DNA of 54,470 bases, from contig NZ_KE992800.1 of NCBI RefSeq assembly GCF_000466485.1, positions 1 through 54,470 of the forward strand. The letters run 5' to 3'. Made by a program: the position numbers and the translations under genes. The notes below the pieces were generated by a model. That model saw only the letters and a list, made by a program, of their open reading frames with translations, was not told the DNA's origin and did no database searches. Every line of letters begins with the position of its first letter. Position 1 is the stretch's first letter. Positions 17,683 to 26,872 of the stretch are shown piece by piece. This DNA comes from [Clostridium] symbiosum ATCC 14940. Lineage in GTDB: Bacteria > Bacillota > Clostridia > Lachnospirales > Lachnospiraceae.

Positions 17683-18300
17683 ATGAATCCAAATACTTTT
17701 CCTACAAAAGGGAATCTGATACTGGCGAAAAACTCCCTGGCCCTGGCCAGCCAGGGTTACGAGCTGATGGATAAAAAACGAAATATCCTGATCCGTGAAC
17801 TGATGGCTCTTATCGATCAGGCCAAAGACATCCAGTCGGAAATCGATGTCACCTTCCAGACCGCCTATCGGGCGCTCCAGAAGGCAAATATCGAGCTGGG
17901 CATCAGCTATGTCCAGGAGGCCGGTGAATCGATCCCGGTGGAGGATTCGATTGAAATCAAAGCCCGGAGCATTATGGGAACGGAGATACCTCTGGTGCGC
18001 TTCCATAAAAAGCAGGAGGAGGTTCCCACTTACGCTTTTTACAGCACAAAAGAATCTCTGGATCAGGCCCGGGCCGCGTTCGACCGGGTTAAAGAGCTGA
18101 CCATCCGCCTGTCTATGGTGGAGAATTCCGCATACCGCCTTGCTTCCAGTATCAAAAAGACCCAGAAACGGGCCAATGCACTGAAAAACATTACAATTCC
18201 ATCCTACAGCGGCCTGGTCCGGGATATCACTAATTCCCTGGAAGAAAAAGACCGTGAAGAATTTACCCGTCTGAAGGTAATTAAACGGCGGCGAAACTAA
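17683..18300 (+). CDS. V-type ATP synthase subunit D
   Basis: A 205-residue central-stalk subunit. The N-terminal PTKGNLILAKNSLALA and the C-terminal TQKRANALKNITIP motifs are diagnostic of V-ATPase subunit D; both ends form long helices of the rotating shaft. It closes the ATPase genes (G-C-I-K-F-E-A-B-D), and the next gene starts only 16 bp later on the same strand. Confidence 0.96.
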   Translation: MNPNTFPTKGNLILAKNSLALASQGYELMDKKRNILIRELMALIDQAKDIQSEIDVTFQTAYRALQKANIELGISYVQEAGESIPVEDSIEIKARSIMGTEIPLVRFHKKQEEVPTYAFYSTKESLDQARAAFDRVKELTIRLSMVENSAYRLASSIKKTQKRANALKNITIPSYSGLVRDITNSLEEKDREEFTRLKVIKRRRN

Positions 18301-18316
18301 AGAGGAGTGACTTCAT

Positions 18317-21300
18317 ATGAACCGTAATACCCTGTTAGTAGTGGACGATGTAGAAGTAAACCGCGCTATTCTTCGTGCCTTATTTGAAAATAATTATAAT
18401 ATTCTTGAGGCTGAAAACGGCGAACAGGCCCTGCTTCTGCTCAATCAGTATAAAGACTCCATCGCCGCCCTGCTGCTGGATATTATCATGCCGGTGAAAA
18501 ACGGTTATGAAGTTATGTCGGATATGAACCGGACCAGGCTGCTTAAAAACATCCCGGTTATTATCATCACCTCAGAAGATACCATCGAGAGTGAGGTCCG
18601 GGCTTTTGATCTCGGCGCTTCCGATATTGTTATGAAGCCCTTCGAACCGCATGTGGTTAAAAGAAGAGTGCAGAATGCCATTGAACTGAATCTGCACAGA
18701 GAGCATTTGGAGGAGCTGGTGGAGCTCCAGTCCGTAAAGCTGCGCGAGTCCCGGGATGTACTGATGGACGCCCTCTCCTCCGTCGTTGAACACAGGAGCG
18801 TGGAATCCGGCCAGCATATCCTGAGAATCCGTATGTTCACAAAGATATTGCTTGAAAATATCATGCACAGTTATCCGGAATATGATTTAAGCGAACGCAC
18901 CATTAATATTATTGCAAGCGCATCCGCCCTGCATGACATTGGTAAAATATCGATTCCCGATGCTATTTTAAATAAACCGGGGCCGCTCACCGCCGAAGAA
19001 TTTTCAATTATGAAAACCCATTCGGAAAAGGGCTGTGAAATTCTTTCGGGCCTTGATCGGATGGATGATAAAGAGTATCTGCGCTATGCCTACCGGATTT
19101 GCCGGTATCACCACGAACGCTGGGACGGTAAGGGGTATCCGGACGGGCTGAAGGGAGACAGTATCCCCATCTGTGCGCAGGCAGTGGGAATCGCCGACGC
19201 ATATGATGCACTTACCACCGACCGCGTATACAAAAAGGCTTTTTCACCGGCTAAGGCGTACACGATGATTCTGAACGGAGAATGCGGTGTGTTTTCGCCC
19301 AAACTGCTGGAATGCTTTAAAAGCTCCCGCGAAAAATTTGTCCGTCTGACCCACAGCTATGCCGACGGACATTCCCCAAAAGCCGACTTAAGAAAAGCGC
19401 CTGCGCTGCCACAATTCAGACAGACGGAAGAACAGGATACACAGCAATATGGCCAGATGAAATATGCGGCTATGCTGCGCTGCGCTGATTCCACCGTAAT
19501 GGAAGTGGATTTAAGCACAGGTATCTACCATCTTGTTTATATAGCCAGCGAAGATTTTGAACCGCTGCGCTCCGGCGGTAATTATAAAGAAGCCCTTAAA
19601 AATTTCACCGAAAAATCGGTACATACCGAGGACCAAGGCATCGTGGCCGGTTCCAGTGATAATTATATCCATGATTTCGTTGAAAACGGCCTTCTGAAGC
19701 ACACGCTCAAATACCGTGTTCTCCACAGGGCCACCGGTGATTATCTCTGGTATGAAGCTGTGACTCTGCGTATCAATATTCAGGCACCGCATTCCCACCG
19801 TATTCTCATCGTATGGAAAAGGCTCGAAAGTCCGCCAATTCAGGCCGCACAGTCCGAACGTTCCTCGGGAATAACGGAAATACAGAACCTGATGGTGGGC
19901 ATCCTGCAATGTGTAAATGACCGCTGGTTTACTATTATTGATGCCAATCAGGGGTTTTTCAACCTTTCAGGTTACAGCCGTACCGATTTAAATGATGAGC
20001 TGCAGGGTCATTACCTCAATATAATACACCCGGACGACAGGGCCGAGGTAATTGCCCGGTTCCACGAGAAGCTTCTGCTTGGAATCCCCATTGAACTGGA
20101 ATACAGGATACTTGCCAGGGACGGACGCATAATCTGGATTCTCGATAAATGCCAGTTGTCCGTTTCCGGGGACGGCAAGGAGTACATCAATTGCGTTCTC
20201 ACAGATATGACCCAGGTAAAGCAGGCCCAGGAGGATTTGAGGCTGACAATGGAACGCCACCAGATCATTCTGGATCAGACAAATGATATTATTTTTGAAT
20301 GGGATATCGGAAGCGATATGATTTCATATTCCTCCAACTGGGAGAAGAAGTTTGGGTATAAGCCGGATTCCGAAGGCAGCCTTAGCCGGATTCCGAATGC
20401 CTCCCATCTTTTTCCAGAAGATGTACCATCCTTCTTAGCCCTGATGGAGAGTATACGAAATGGTGTTCCGTACCGTGAGCTTGAAATCAGGATAGCAAAT
20501 TCAGCCGGTCATTATGTCTGGTGCCGGGTACGTGCCACCACACAGTTTGACCGGAACAGAAATCCAATCAAAGCTGTCGGGGTTATACTGGATATTGACG
20601 CCGAGAAGCGAAAAACCCAGGAACTGACCGCAAAAGCGGAACGCGATGCCCTCACCGGGCTGTATAATAAAAGTACGGGACGCCATAAAATCCAGAAGCT
20701 TCTGGAGGAACGGGGAGGCTCGGAGCAGGCGTCAATGATGATTATTGATCTCGATAATTTCAAACAGATTAATGATTCCTACGGTCACATGTTCGGTGAT
20801 GCCGTGCTGACTGAAATTTCCTCACAGCTCCAGCGTTTGTTCCGTACCGGGGACGTCATAGTCAGGATCGGCGGTGATGAATTCCTGGTATATATGTGCA
20901 GCTTTGCCGATGACCAGGTTTTGCACGCACGCGCCCAGAGAGTCGTTGACGCGTTCCACAATGTACTGAAGGATGAATTGCAGGATTACCATTTGTCATG
21001 CAGCATCGGTATCTCCTGCTGCCCTGACGACGGCTCCGATTACCAGACACTTTTCCATGCATGCGATCAGGCGCTCTACCATGCCAAACAGCAGGGCAAG
21101 GATCAATACGCACTGTACGACAGGACCGTTATGTCCGGCGGATTTATCCGGAATTCAGATCAGCTTCCGGCGGCCGGCACCCGAATTGAGTCTGACGACT
21201 CACTGAACCTGGTAACATACAGCATCATCCAACAGGCATTTCAAGTGCTTTATGAGGCCAGAAATCAGGAGGCGGCCATCAATTCCATCTTGGAGATGGT

Positions 21301-22069
21301 AGGGCAAAAATGTAATGTCAGCCGTGTCTATATTATCGAGGACACGAATGACGGCACCTTCTGCAATAATACCTTTGAATGGTGTAATAAGGGAATTAAA
21401 TCTGAAATTGCTAATTTACAGAATGTAGACTACAGTAAATTCATGGACGGAAACTGCCGTTACTGCGATCTCTTTAACGAGAACGGCGTCTTTTTCTGCC
21501 CTGATGTCGCCACGCTTCCGCCCAAACTGTACAATATGTTTCATAAACAGGGAATCCATTCCCTGCTGCAGTGTGCGATACGCAATGACGGCAGATTTAC
21601 CGGTTATGTGGGGTTTGACGACTGTAAAGACAAACGAATCTGGACACAGGCTCAGATTGATGCGCTGATTTTTATTTCAGAGCTATTATCCACCTTCCTG
21701 CTGAAAATGCGGGCACAGAACCGCGCGGTGGCCATGGCCGAAAATCTCCAAATGGTGCTGGACAACCAGAATTCCTGGATTTATGTAATCGATCCCGACA
21801 CCTATGCGCTGAAATATATCAATGCCAAGACCTACGCCATTGCTCCGTCGGCCCGTCTGGGAATGCCGTGTTACAAAGCTTTCTTTGACAGGAATACTCC
21901 CTGCAGAATCTGCCCTGTGCGCGATATCCGGATTAACATTAACCAGACAATGGAAGTTTACAATCCTGTCCTCAAGGTCTGGTCCATGGCAGATGCCTCC
22001 TATATCCGCTGGGAGTCGCAGGACGCCTGTCTGCTCTCCTGCCATGATATTACGCCGTATAAGGAATAA
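18317..22069 (+). CDS. REC / HD-GYP / PAS / GGDEF c-di-GMP signalling protein
   Basis: A 1250-residue cytoplasmic protein. Domains in order: receiver (about 1-125, acid pair D10-D11, phospho-acceptor D55); HD-GYP phosphodiesterase (about 150-350; HDIGK at 206-210, HHERWDGKGYP about 265-275); a PAS-like region (about 370-500); two PAS domains (about 515-770); GGDEF cyclase (GGDEF 852-856, RTGD inhibitory site five residues before it); then GAF-like and PAS-like domains to the end. Both opposing c-di-GMP activities look intact, so output probably depends on the sensors and phosphorylation. It starts 16 bp after subunit D with AGAGGAG, suggesting co-transcription with the ATPase. No membrane segment is seen. 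Confidence 0.93.
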   Translation: MNRNTLLVVDDVEVNRAILRALFENNYNILEAENGEQALLLLNQYKDSIAALLLDIIMPVKNGYEVMSDMNRTRLLKNIPVIIITSEDTIESEVRAFDLGASDIVMKPFEPHVVKRRVQNAIELNLHREHLEELVELQSVKLRESRDVLMDALSSVVEHRSVESGQHILRIRMFTKILLENIMHSYPEYDLSERTINIIASASALHDIGKISIPDAILNKPGPLTAEEFSIMKTHSEKGCEILSGLDRMDDKEYLRYAYRICRYHHERWDGKGYPDGLKGDSIPICAQAVGIADAYDALTTDRVYKKAFSPAKAYTMILNGECGVFSPKLLECFKSSREKFVRLTHSYADGHSPKADLRKAPALPQFRQTEEQDTQQYGQMKYAAMLRCADSTVMEVDLSTGIYHLVYIASEDFEPLRSGGNYKEALKNFTEKSVHTEDQGIVAGSSDNYIHDFVENGLLKHTLKYRVLHRATGDYLWYEAVTLRINIQAPHSHRILIVWKRLESPPIQAAQSERSSGITEIQNLMVGILQCVNDRWFTIIDANQGFFNLSGYSRTDLNDELQGHYLNIIHPDDRAEVIARFHEKLLLGIPIELEYRILARDGRIIWILDKCQLSVSGDGKEYINCVLTDMTQVKQAQEDLRLTMERHQIILDQTNDIIFEWDIGSDMISYSSNWEKKFGYKPDSEGSLSRIPNASHLFPEDVPSFLALMESIRNGVPYRELEIRIANSAGHYVWCRVRATTQFDRNRNPIKAVGVILDIDAEKRKTQELTAKAERDALTGLYNKSTGRHKIQKLLEERGGSEQASMMIIDLDNFKQINDSYGHMFGDAVLTEISSQLQRLFRTGDVIVRIGGDEFLVYMCSFADDQVLHARAQRVVDAFHNVLKDELQDYHLSCSIGISCCPDDGSDYQTLFHACDQALYHAKQQGKDQYALYDRTVMSGGFIRNSDQLPAAGTRIESDDSLNLVTYSIIQQAFQVLYEARNQEAAINSILEMVGQKCNVSRVYIIEDTNDGTFCNNTFEWCNKGIKSEIANLQNVDYSKFMDGNCRYCDLFNENGVFFCPDVATLPPKLYNMFHKQGIHSLLQCAIRNDGRFTGYVGFDDCKDKRIWTQAQIDALIFISELLSTFLLKMRAQNRAVAMAENLQMVLDNQNSWIYVIDPDTYALKYINAKTYAIAPSARLGMPCYKAFFDRNTPCRICPVRDIRININQTMEVYNPVLKVWSMADASYIRWESQDACLLSCHDITPYKE

Positions 22070-22098
22070 AACCGGAGACGCCGCCCGATATTGAAAAT

Positions 22099-22150
22099 CC
22101 GGCTAAGAAGCATCTGCTTAAGCATATGCCCCTTAGCCGGGTTTTCTTTT
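22099..22150 (+). terminator. Terminator between the c-di-GMP gene and arsR
   Basis: CCGGCTAAG (22099-22107) pairs with CTTAGCCGG (22132-22140), followed by GTTTTCTTTT. It lies between convergent genes and, with AAAAT upstream of the stem, could act in both directions. Confidence 0.85.
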
Positions 22151-22168
22151 CCGGGAATATGAATCACA

Positions 22169-22543
22169 TCAGCCTTCCTCTGAAACCGGTCGGACATGGC
22201 CGGCATGGCATGCCGCAAGGGCTATAATATCTGTCATATGCTGGTCGTGAAGACTGTAAAAAACATTTTTCCCTTCCCTGCGTGACTTAACCACACTGCA
22301 CTGCTTCATGGTTTTCAACTGATGTGAAATTGCAGACTTTGTCATGCCAAGAGCTGCGCCCAAATCGCAGACACACATCTCCCCGCAGGATAAGGCCAAA
22401 ACCAGTTTCATACGGGTAGGGTCGCTTAATAGTTTAAAAAGCTCTGAAAGGTAATCTAATTCAGCCCTGTTGGATATACCTGCTTTAGCTTCCTCCACCA
22501 ATTTTTCATTCACAATATGACAGCCGCTGTCTTTCATTTCCAT
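22169..22543 (-). CDS. ArsR/SmtB-family metal-responsive repressor
   Basis: A 124-residue winged-helix repressor. The helix-turn-helix reads LGAALGMTKSAISHQLKTM; EMCVCDL carries the two cysteines of the CadC/ArsR-type metal site, with C8 near the N-terminus as a possible third ligand. CHAGH near the C-terminus could form part of a second, dimer-interface site. It lies 29 bp downstream of the P1B ATPase gene on the same strand and most likely represses the promoter at 24535-24598 until Zn, Cd or Pb binds. The metal itself is an inference. Confidence 0.92.
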   Translation of the reverse strand: MEMKDSGCHIVNEKLVEEAKAGISNRAELDYLSELFKLLSDPTRMKLVLALSCGEMCVCDLGAALGMTKSAISHQLKTMKQCSVVKSRREGKNVFYSLHDQHMTDIIALAACHAGHVRPVSEEG

Positions 22544-22572
22544 GGTAACCTCCTCCTGTTATTACAATTTAC

Positions 22573-24432
22573 TCACATATATTGTTTCTTGCTGAGAATG
22601 CGTGCAGCATTCAGAACAGCAATTACAGACACTCCTACATCGGCAAACACTGCGGCCCACATAGTGGCTAATCCGGCGGCTCCTAAAATCAGGACGCCAA
22701 ATTTTACTGCCAGAGACAGTATAATATTCTGGCGGACAATTGTCAGCGTTTTTTTTGATATTTTTATGGCTGTAGCTATTTTGGATGGTTCATCCGTCAT
22801 GATAACAATATCCGCGGCTTCAATGGCGGCATCTGACCCCAGGCCGCCCATAGCAATACCAAGGTCGGCGCGCGCCAGCACAGGCGCATCATTAATCCCG
22901 TCACCTACGAAAACCAGCTTTCCTTTGGCTGATTTGTTTTTCATCATTGCCTCTACCTTCTCCACTTTATCGCCGGGAAGAAGCTCCGTGTAAACCTTGT
23001 CAAGTTTAAGCCGGGCTGCTACCGACCTGCCGATGGCATCGGTGTCCCCCGTAAGCATTACGGTTTCCTTCACCTGTAAATTTCTGAGAGCCTCCACAGC
23101 GTTAAATGCGTCCTCCTTGATTTCATCCGCGATAACGATAAAGCCGCGGTATTCTCCGTCTACTATCACATGGACAATGGTGCCCGCCGCATCACCGGTG
23201 TCTGCCGGGGGCAGACCGTACCGGAGAACCATTTTATTGCTGCCGACGGCGATTTTGTGATTGTCCACAACAGCCGTGACACCGTGTCCGGCAATCTCTT
23301 CAACCTCTGTAACAAGACTGCTGTCAATCTTTTTCCCATAAGCCGCTTTTAAAGAAAGAGAAATGGGGTGGCTGGAATAGCTTTCCGCATAAGCTGTCAA
23401 ACGCAGCAGTTCTTCTTTGGAAATCCCTTTTGGTTCAATGGACTGTACCTTAAATATACCTTTAGTCAGGGTTCCTGTCTTGTCAAAAACTATGGTTTCC
23501 GTCTGTGCCAGCGCTTCAAGATAATTGCCGCCCTTAACCAGAACGCCGCTCAGGGAAGCGGCTCCAATCCCGCCGAAAAAACTCATAGGCACTGAAATGA
23601 CAAGCGCACACGGACAGGATATAACCAGGAAGGTCAGAGCGCGGTATATCCAAACAGAAAAAGAGGTTCCCGGAATAACGAGAGGAGGAATCACCGCCAT
23701 CAATATGGCAACGACGACTACAACCGGTGTATAATAGCGGGCAAATTTGGTTATGAAGTTTTCAGAATTGGATTTCTTACTGCTTGCATTTTCCACTAAA
23801 TCGAGTATCCTGCTGACGGTGGATTCGCCGAATTCCTTCGTCACCCGTACAGTCAGCAGTCCGCTCATATTAATAAAACCGCTCAAAATCGTATCCCCCG
23901 TGACCGCTTCCCGTGGAACCGATTCTCCAGTCAGAGCCTTGGTATCCATCAGGGAGTTCCCTTCCAGGATAACTCCGTCAAGAGGAACCTTTTCCCCGGC
24001 CCGAACGATGATTATGTCGCCGACAGCCACCTTATCCGGTGCAACCGTCTCAATCTGTCCGTTTTTTCGGATATTCGCATAGTCGGGGCGGATATCCATG
24101 AGACCGGCAATGGATTTACGCGACTTATCCACGGCATAGCTTTGAAATAATTCCCCTACCTGGTAAAACAGCATGACAGCGACGCCTTCCGGATATTCCC
24201 CGATTAAAAATGCGCCGATGGTTGCAATGCTCATCAAAAAATTTTCATCAAATATCCGGCCGCGGACGATATTTTTAAACGCTTTCAGAATGACATCTCC
24301 GCCTATGATGATAAAAGGCGCCAGAAAAAGGACCGCTTTGATTATGGAACTATTTGTATTCACCAGGACTGCGGCAGTGAAAAGAACTGCGCCCATAGCA
24401 ATACGGATTAAACGCTTTTTATTGGATTCCAT
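22573..24432 (-). CDS. P1B-type Zn/Cd/Pb-exporting ATPase
   Basis: A 619-residue heavy-metal ATPase. It shows the CPC motif in TM6 (SCPCALVISVP), DKTGTLT phosphorylation site, SSHP motif, GDGINDAP hinge and a C-terminal ADVGVSVIAVLNAARIL helix with the acidic residue typical of the P1B-2 (Zn2+/Cd2+/Pb2+) group. There is no N-terminal metal-binding domain; the protein begins directly with membrane helices, which makes it shorter than CadA/ZntA. First gene of a two-gene operon with arsR. Confidence 0.95.
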   Translation of the reverse strand: MESNKKRLIRIAMGAVLFTAAVLVNTNSSIIKAVLFLAPFIIIGGDVILKAFKNIVRGRIFDENFLMSIATIGAFLIGEYPEGVAVMLFYQVGELFQSYAVDKSRKSIAGLMDIRPDYANIRKNGQIETVAPDKVAVGDIIIVRAGEKVPLDGVILEGNSLMDTKALTGESVPREAVTGDTILSGFINMSGLLTVRVTKEFGESTVSRILDLVENASSKKSNSENFITKFARYYTPVVVVVAILMAVIPPLVIPGTSFSVWIYRALTFLVISCPCALVISVPMSFFGGIGAASLSGVLVKGGNYLEALAQTETIVFDKTGTLTKGIFKVQSIEPKGISKEELLRLTAYAESYSSHPISLSLKAAYGKKIDSSLVTEVEEIAGHGVTAVVDNHKIAVGSNKMVLRYGLPPADTGDAAGTIVHVIVDGEYRGFIVIADEIKEDAFNAVEALRNLQVKETVMLTGDTDAIGRSVAARLKLDKVYTELLPGDKVEKVEAMMKNKSAKGKLVFVGDGINDAPVLARADLGIAMGGLGSDAAIEAADIVIMTDEPSKIATAIKISKKTLTIVRQNIILSLAVKFGVLILGAAGLATMWAAVFADVGVSVIAVLNAARILSKKQYM

Positions 24433-24534
24433 TTGATTACCTATACCTTTCTTAAATTTATCATGGGTTTCCCGTATTATAAAGTATCAATAGATAAGAG
24501 TTATATCTCACAAAATCATCCGTAAAATATCTCT

Positions 24535-24598
24535 CATACAGTTGAGTACATATTCAACTGTCAAGCATATTATAGTTGAACATATGCTCAACTGTCAA
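24535..24598 (-). promoter_or_regulatory. Tandem ArsR operators overlapping the metal-ATPase promoter
   Basis: Minus-strand -35 TTGACA (24593-24598) and -10 TATAAT (24569-24574) are separated by 18 bp that consist exactly of the inverted repeat GTTGAGCATATGTTCAAC (24575-24592). A second copy 34 bp downstream has TTGACA (24559-24564), the inverted repeat at 24541-24558 and a poor -10 (TGTATG). Occupation by the ArsR protein would block polymerase; the second box may be a duplicated promoter serving only as operator. Confidence 0.85.
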
Positions 24599-24664
24599 TA
24601 TAAAAATTGTAAATACTTTGTAAAACGTAATAAGCTCCTTTGATCCGTATTTAGACATAAAAAA

Positions 24665-24696
24665 GGCAGAACTTTGAATCGAGTCAAAGTCCTGCC
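24665..24696 (-). terminator. Terminator of the first flavin oxidoreductase gene
   Basis: Stem GGCAGAACTTTGA / TCAAAGTCCTGCC with one mismatch; on the minus strand it is followed by TTTTTTATG, 17 bp past the stop codon at 24713. Confidence 0.85.
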
Positions 24697-24712
24697 CATT
24701 TCCACTATATAA

Positions 24713-26671
24713 TTATATCGTCAGGCCGGCGCAATATCCTGTGCGCATTGCCTCCTGAATCTTGGACGCCTTACGGCAGTCACCGACAAAAATAACCTCC
24801 CCGGCCAGCTCATGCCAGCTATCCAGCTGTGCAGAAATGCCGCGCATGCCTGCTGCCACCAGAACGGTGTCAGCTTCCAGAAGCAGTTCCGTACCGTCTG
24901 CATCCACAATTTTAACCCCATTCTCCTCCACCGACAATACCTTAGCAGAGCAATAGGAATGAACGGACTCGTTCAGCTTTGTGAGCAGATGGCGCCAGTG
25001 AATATAAGGCGCATCTTTTGCCAGCCCGTCCCTCATCTCCACGATGGTTACGTCGTGGCCTTCCCAGGCAAGGCCGAGGCCTTCCTCGCTTCCGGCGAGG
25101 CCGCCTCCGATAATTACCACCTTCTTAGCGACGGAAATGTGTTTTTTATACAGATCGGTGATGTGATGTACGATGGGCCGGTCAAGCCCTGGTATGGGCG
25201 GATTCACCGGCTCAGCTCCGCAGGCGGCAATCAGTACATCCGGCTTCTCTGCCAGAATCAGCTCCTCGGTAACTTCCGTATTCAGACGAAGTTCCAGATT
25301 TGGGGTACGCTGTACCCTGAGCATCATGGATTTGAGGAACTCTACAATATCCTTTTTGAAGGATAGCTGTTTTGAGTAGTCCAGGTTGGCAGCCAGGTGA
25401 TCGCTCTTCTCACACAGAATCACGTTATGTCCGCGGCGCGCAGCGGTAATTGCCGCTTCCATGCCGCCCGGGCCCCCGCCTGCTACCAGTACTTTCTTTA
25501 CACGGTCCGGTTTCTCTTCTTTGCGGGTATTCTCATATTCACGTCCCCAGGCCGGATTCACGGTACAGCGGAGCACACCGGATGAAAACGGAACATGAGG
25601 AATAAAGCCGGCGCTGATACATGTCTCGCAGCGTATGCATTTACTGATTTCATCGGCTTTTCCCATACGGGCCTTCTTTGGCCAGTCGGGATCCGCTATA
25701 AACTGCCGGCCGACCACGACAAAGTCGGTTTTACCATCCACCAGCACAGACTCCATATAATCCGGATCATTGATGCCTCCGACAACGGAAACCAGGGATT
25801 CCTTTACGACAGCCTTAATTTTCGCAGCATTTTCTACATTGCAGCCCCTGGGGTAGAACACGGACGGGAACATGCGGGATGCGGTTCCCGTATCATGGAA
25901 GGTCGCCGCGGAAACATGAATAATATCCACCTTTCCATCCAGCAGTTTGGCAAATTCCACCGTTTCTTCAATCGGGATGCCTCCCTCGGTATCCTCCTCA
26001 CCGCTTAAACGGAACTCGATAATCAGATTCGGGCATCTTTGGCGGATGCGGTCCACAATCATAAGCGGGAACCGCGCTTTATTTTCTATACAGCCGCCGT
26101 ACTTATCAGTGCGGTGGTTATTCAGGTCGGACAGGAACTGGCTGATCAGCCATCCATGGCCGCCATGGATGTTTACAATATCACAGCCTGCAAATTCGGC
26201 CATGTAGGCAGCCTGCGCATAGGCATCTGCTATCATGTTCATCATGTCCTCGTCCATTTCGATGACTTTGTCTCCGTAAAGATTCGCCTCCATTGGGCTG
26301 GGTCCGATGACATAACCGCCCTCCGCCAGAAAAGCGCCTTTTGCGCGGCAGCCGGAGTGGGTCAGTTCGATGGAAGCCAGCGCTCCCCACTTATGTACGG
26401 TGTCAACGGTTTGAATCAGGGTCGGAAGAAGATTTTCGTCATCCAGATGCGGCATGGTTGGATGGGCATGATCGGTCAGGCTATGCACGCCTGCCTCACC
26501 CAGCGTTACAATACCGGCGCCGCCCCTGGCAATGGTATCATACATTTCATACGCCTCTCGGGTATAGAATGGAACGTCGCCGCTGGCGGACATGGGTGCA
26601 GACTCAATACGGTTCTTGATGTAAACGTTGCGCACACGGATAGGCGCAAACAAATGTGGATAATGGGACAT
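24713..26671 (-). CDS. FadH/BaiCD-type NADH:flavin oxidoreductase
   Basis: A 652-residue enzyme. Residues about 1-335 form the FMN TIM barrel of the Old Yellow Enzyme family (NIHGGHGWLISQF; NNHRTDKYGG). A 4Fe-4S site follows (C345, C348, C351, C369 approximately, in CIRCETC and VLRC). The C-terminal half binds FAD and NAD(P)H (VLVAGGGPGGMEAA near 395; VVIIGGGLAGSEEG near 520). Such enzymes reduce C=C bonds of enoyl-CoAs, bile acids, steroids or cinnamates. The substrate here is unknown. AGGAGGCC lies just upstream of the ATG. A paralogue lies at 28479, across the AraC gene. Confidence 0.92.
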   Translation of the reverse strand: MSHYPHLFAPIRVRNVYIKNRIESAPMSASGDVPFYTREAYEMYDTIARGGAGIVTLGEAGVHSLTDHAHPTMPHLDDENLLPTLIQTVDTVHKWGALASIELTHSGCRAKGAFLAEGGYVIGPSPMEANLYGDKVIEMDEDMMNMIADAYAQAAYMAEFAGCDIVNIHGGHGWLISQFLSDLNNHRTDKYGGCIENKARFPLMIVDRIRQRCPNLIIEFRLSGEEDTEGGIPIEETVEFAKLLDGKVDIIHVSAATFHDTGTASRMFPSVFYPRGCNVENAAKIKAVVKESLVSVVGGINDPDYMESVLVDGKTDFVVVGRQFIADPDWPKKARMGKADEISKCIRCETCISAGFIPHVPFSSGVLRCTVNPAWGREYENTRKEEKPDRVKKVLVAGGGPGGMEAAITAARRGHNVILCEKSDHLAANLDYSKQLSFKKDIVEFLKSMMLRVQRTPNLELRLNTEVTEELILAEKPDVLIAACGAEPVNPPIPGLDRPIVHHITDLYKKHISVAKKVVIIGGGLAGSEEGLGLAWEGHDVTIVEMRDGLAKDAPYIHWRHLLTKLNESVHSYCSAKVLSVEENGVKIVDADGTELLLEADTVLVAAGMRGISAQLDSWHELAGEVIFVGDCRKASKIQEAMRTGYCAGLTI

Positions 26672-26872
26672 ATAGGCCTCCTATTCTCTAAAATGTTTTC
26701 AGCTTTCAGCCAGATTCTGATTGCTGATAACCCGGGGGCGGAACAACACCGCGCCGCCGGACAGTTTGTGTATTTTTACCAGAATACGCTTTTTTTTCTG
26801 TGCCAATATGTACATCCTAACAGTTTGCTGTTCCAAATGTTATTCAATATTTAAACATTATATTTTAAAATT

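Noticed and set aside
26672-26872. Sigma-54 promoter before the first flavin oxidoreductase (TGGCAC on the minus strand)
   Set aside because: No GC doublet at the required distance and no sigma-54 activator nearby.
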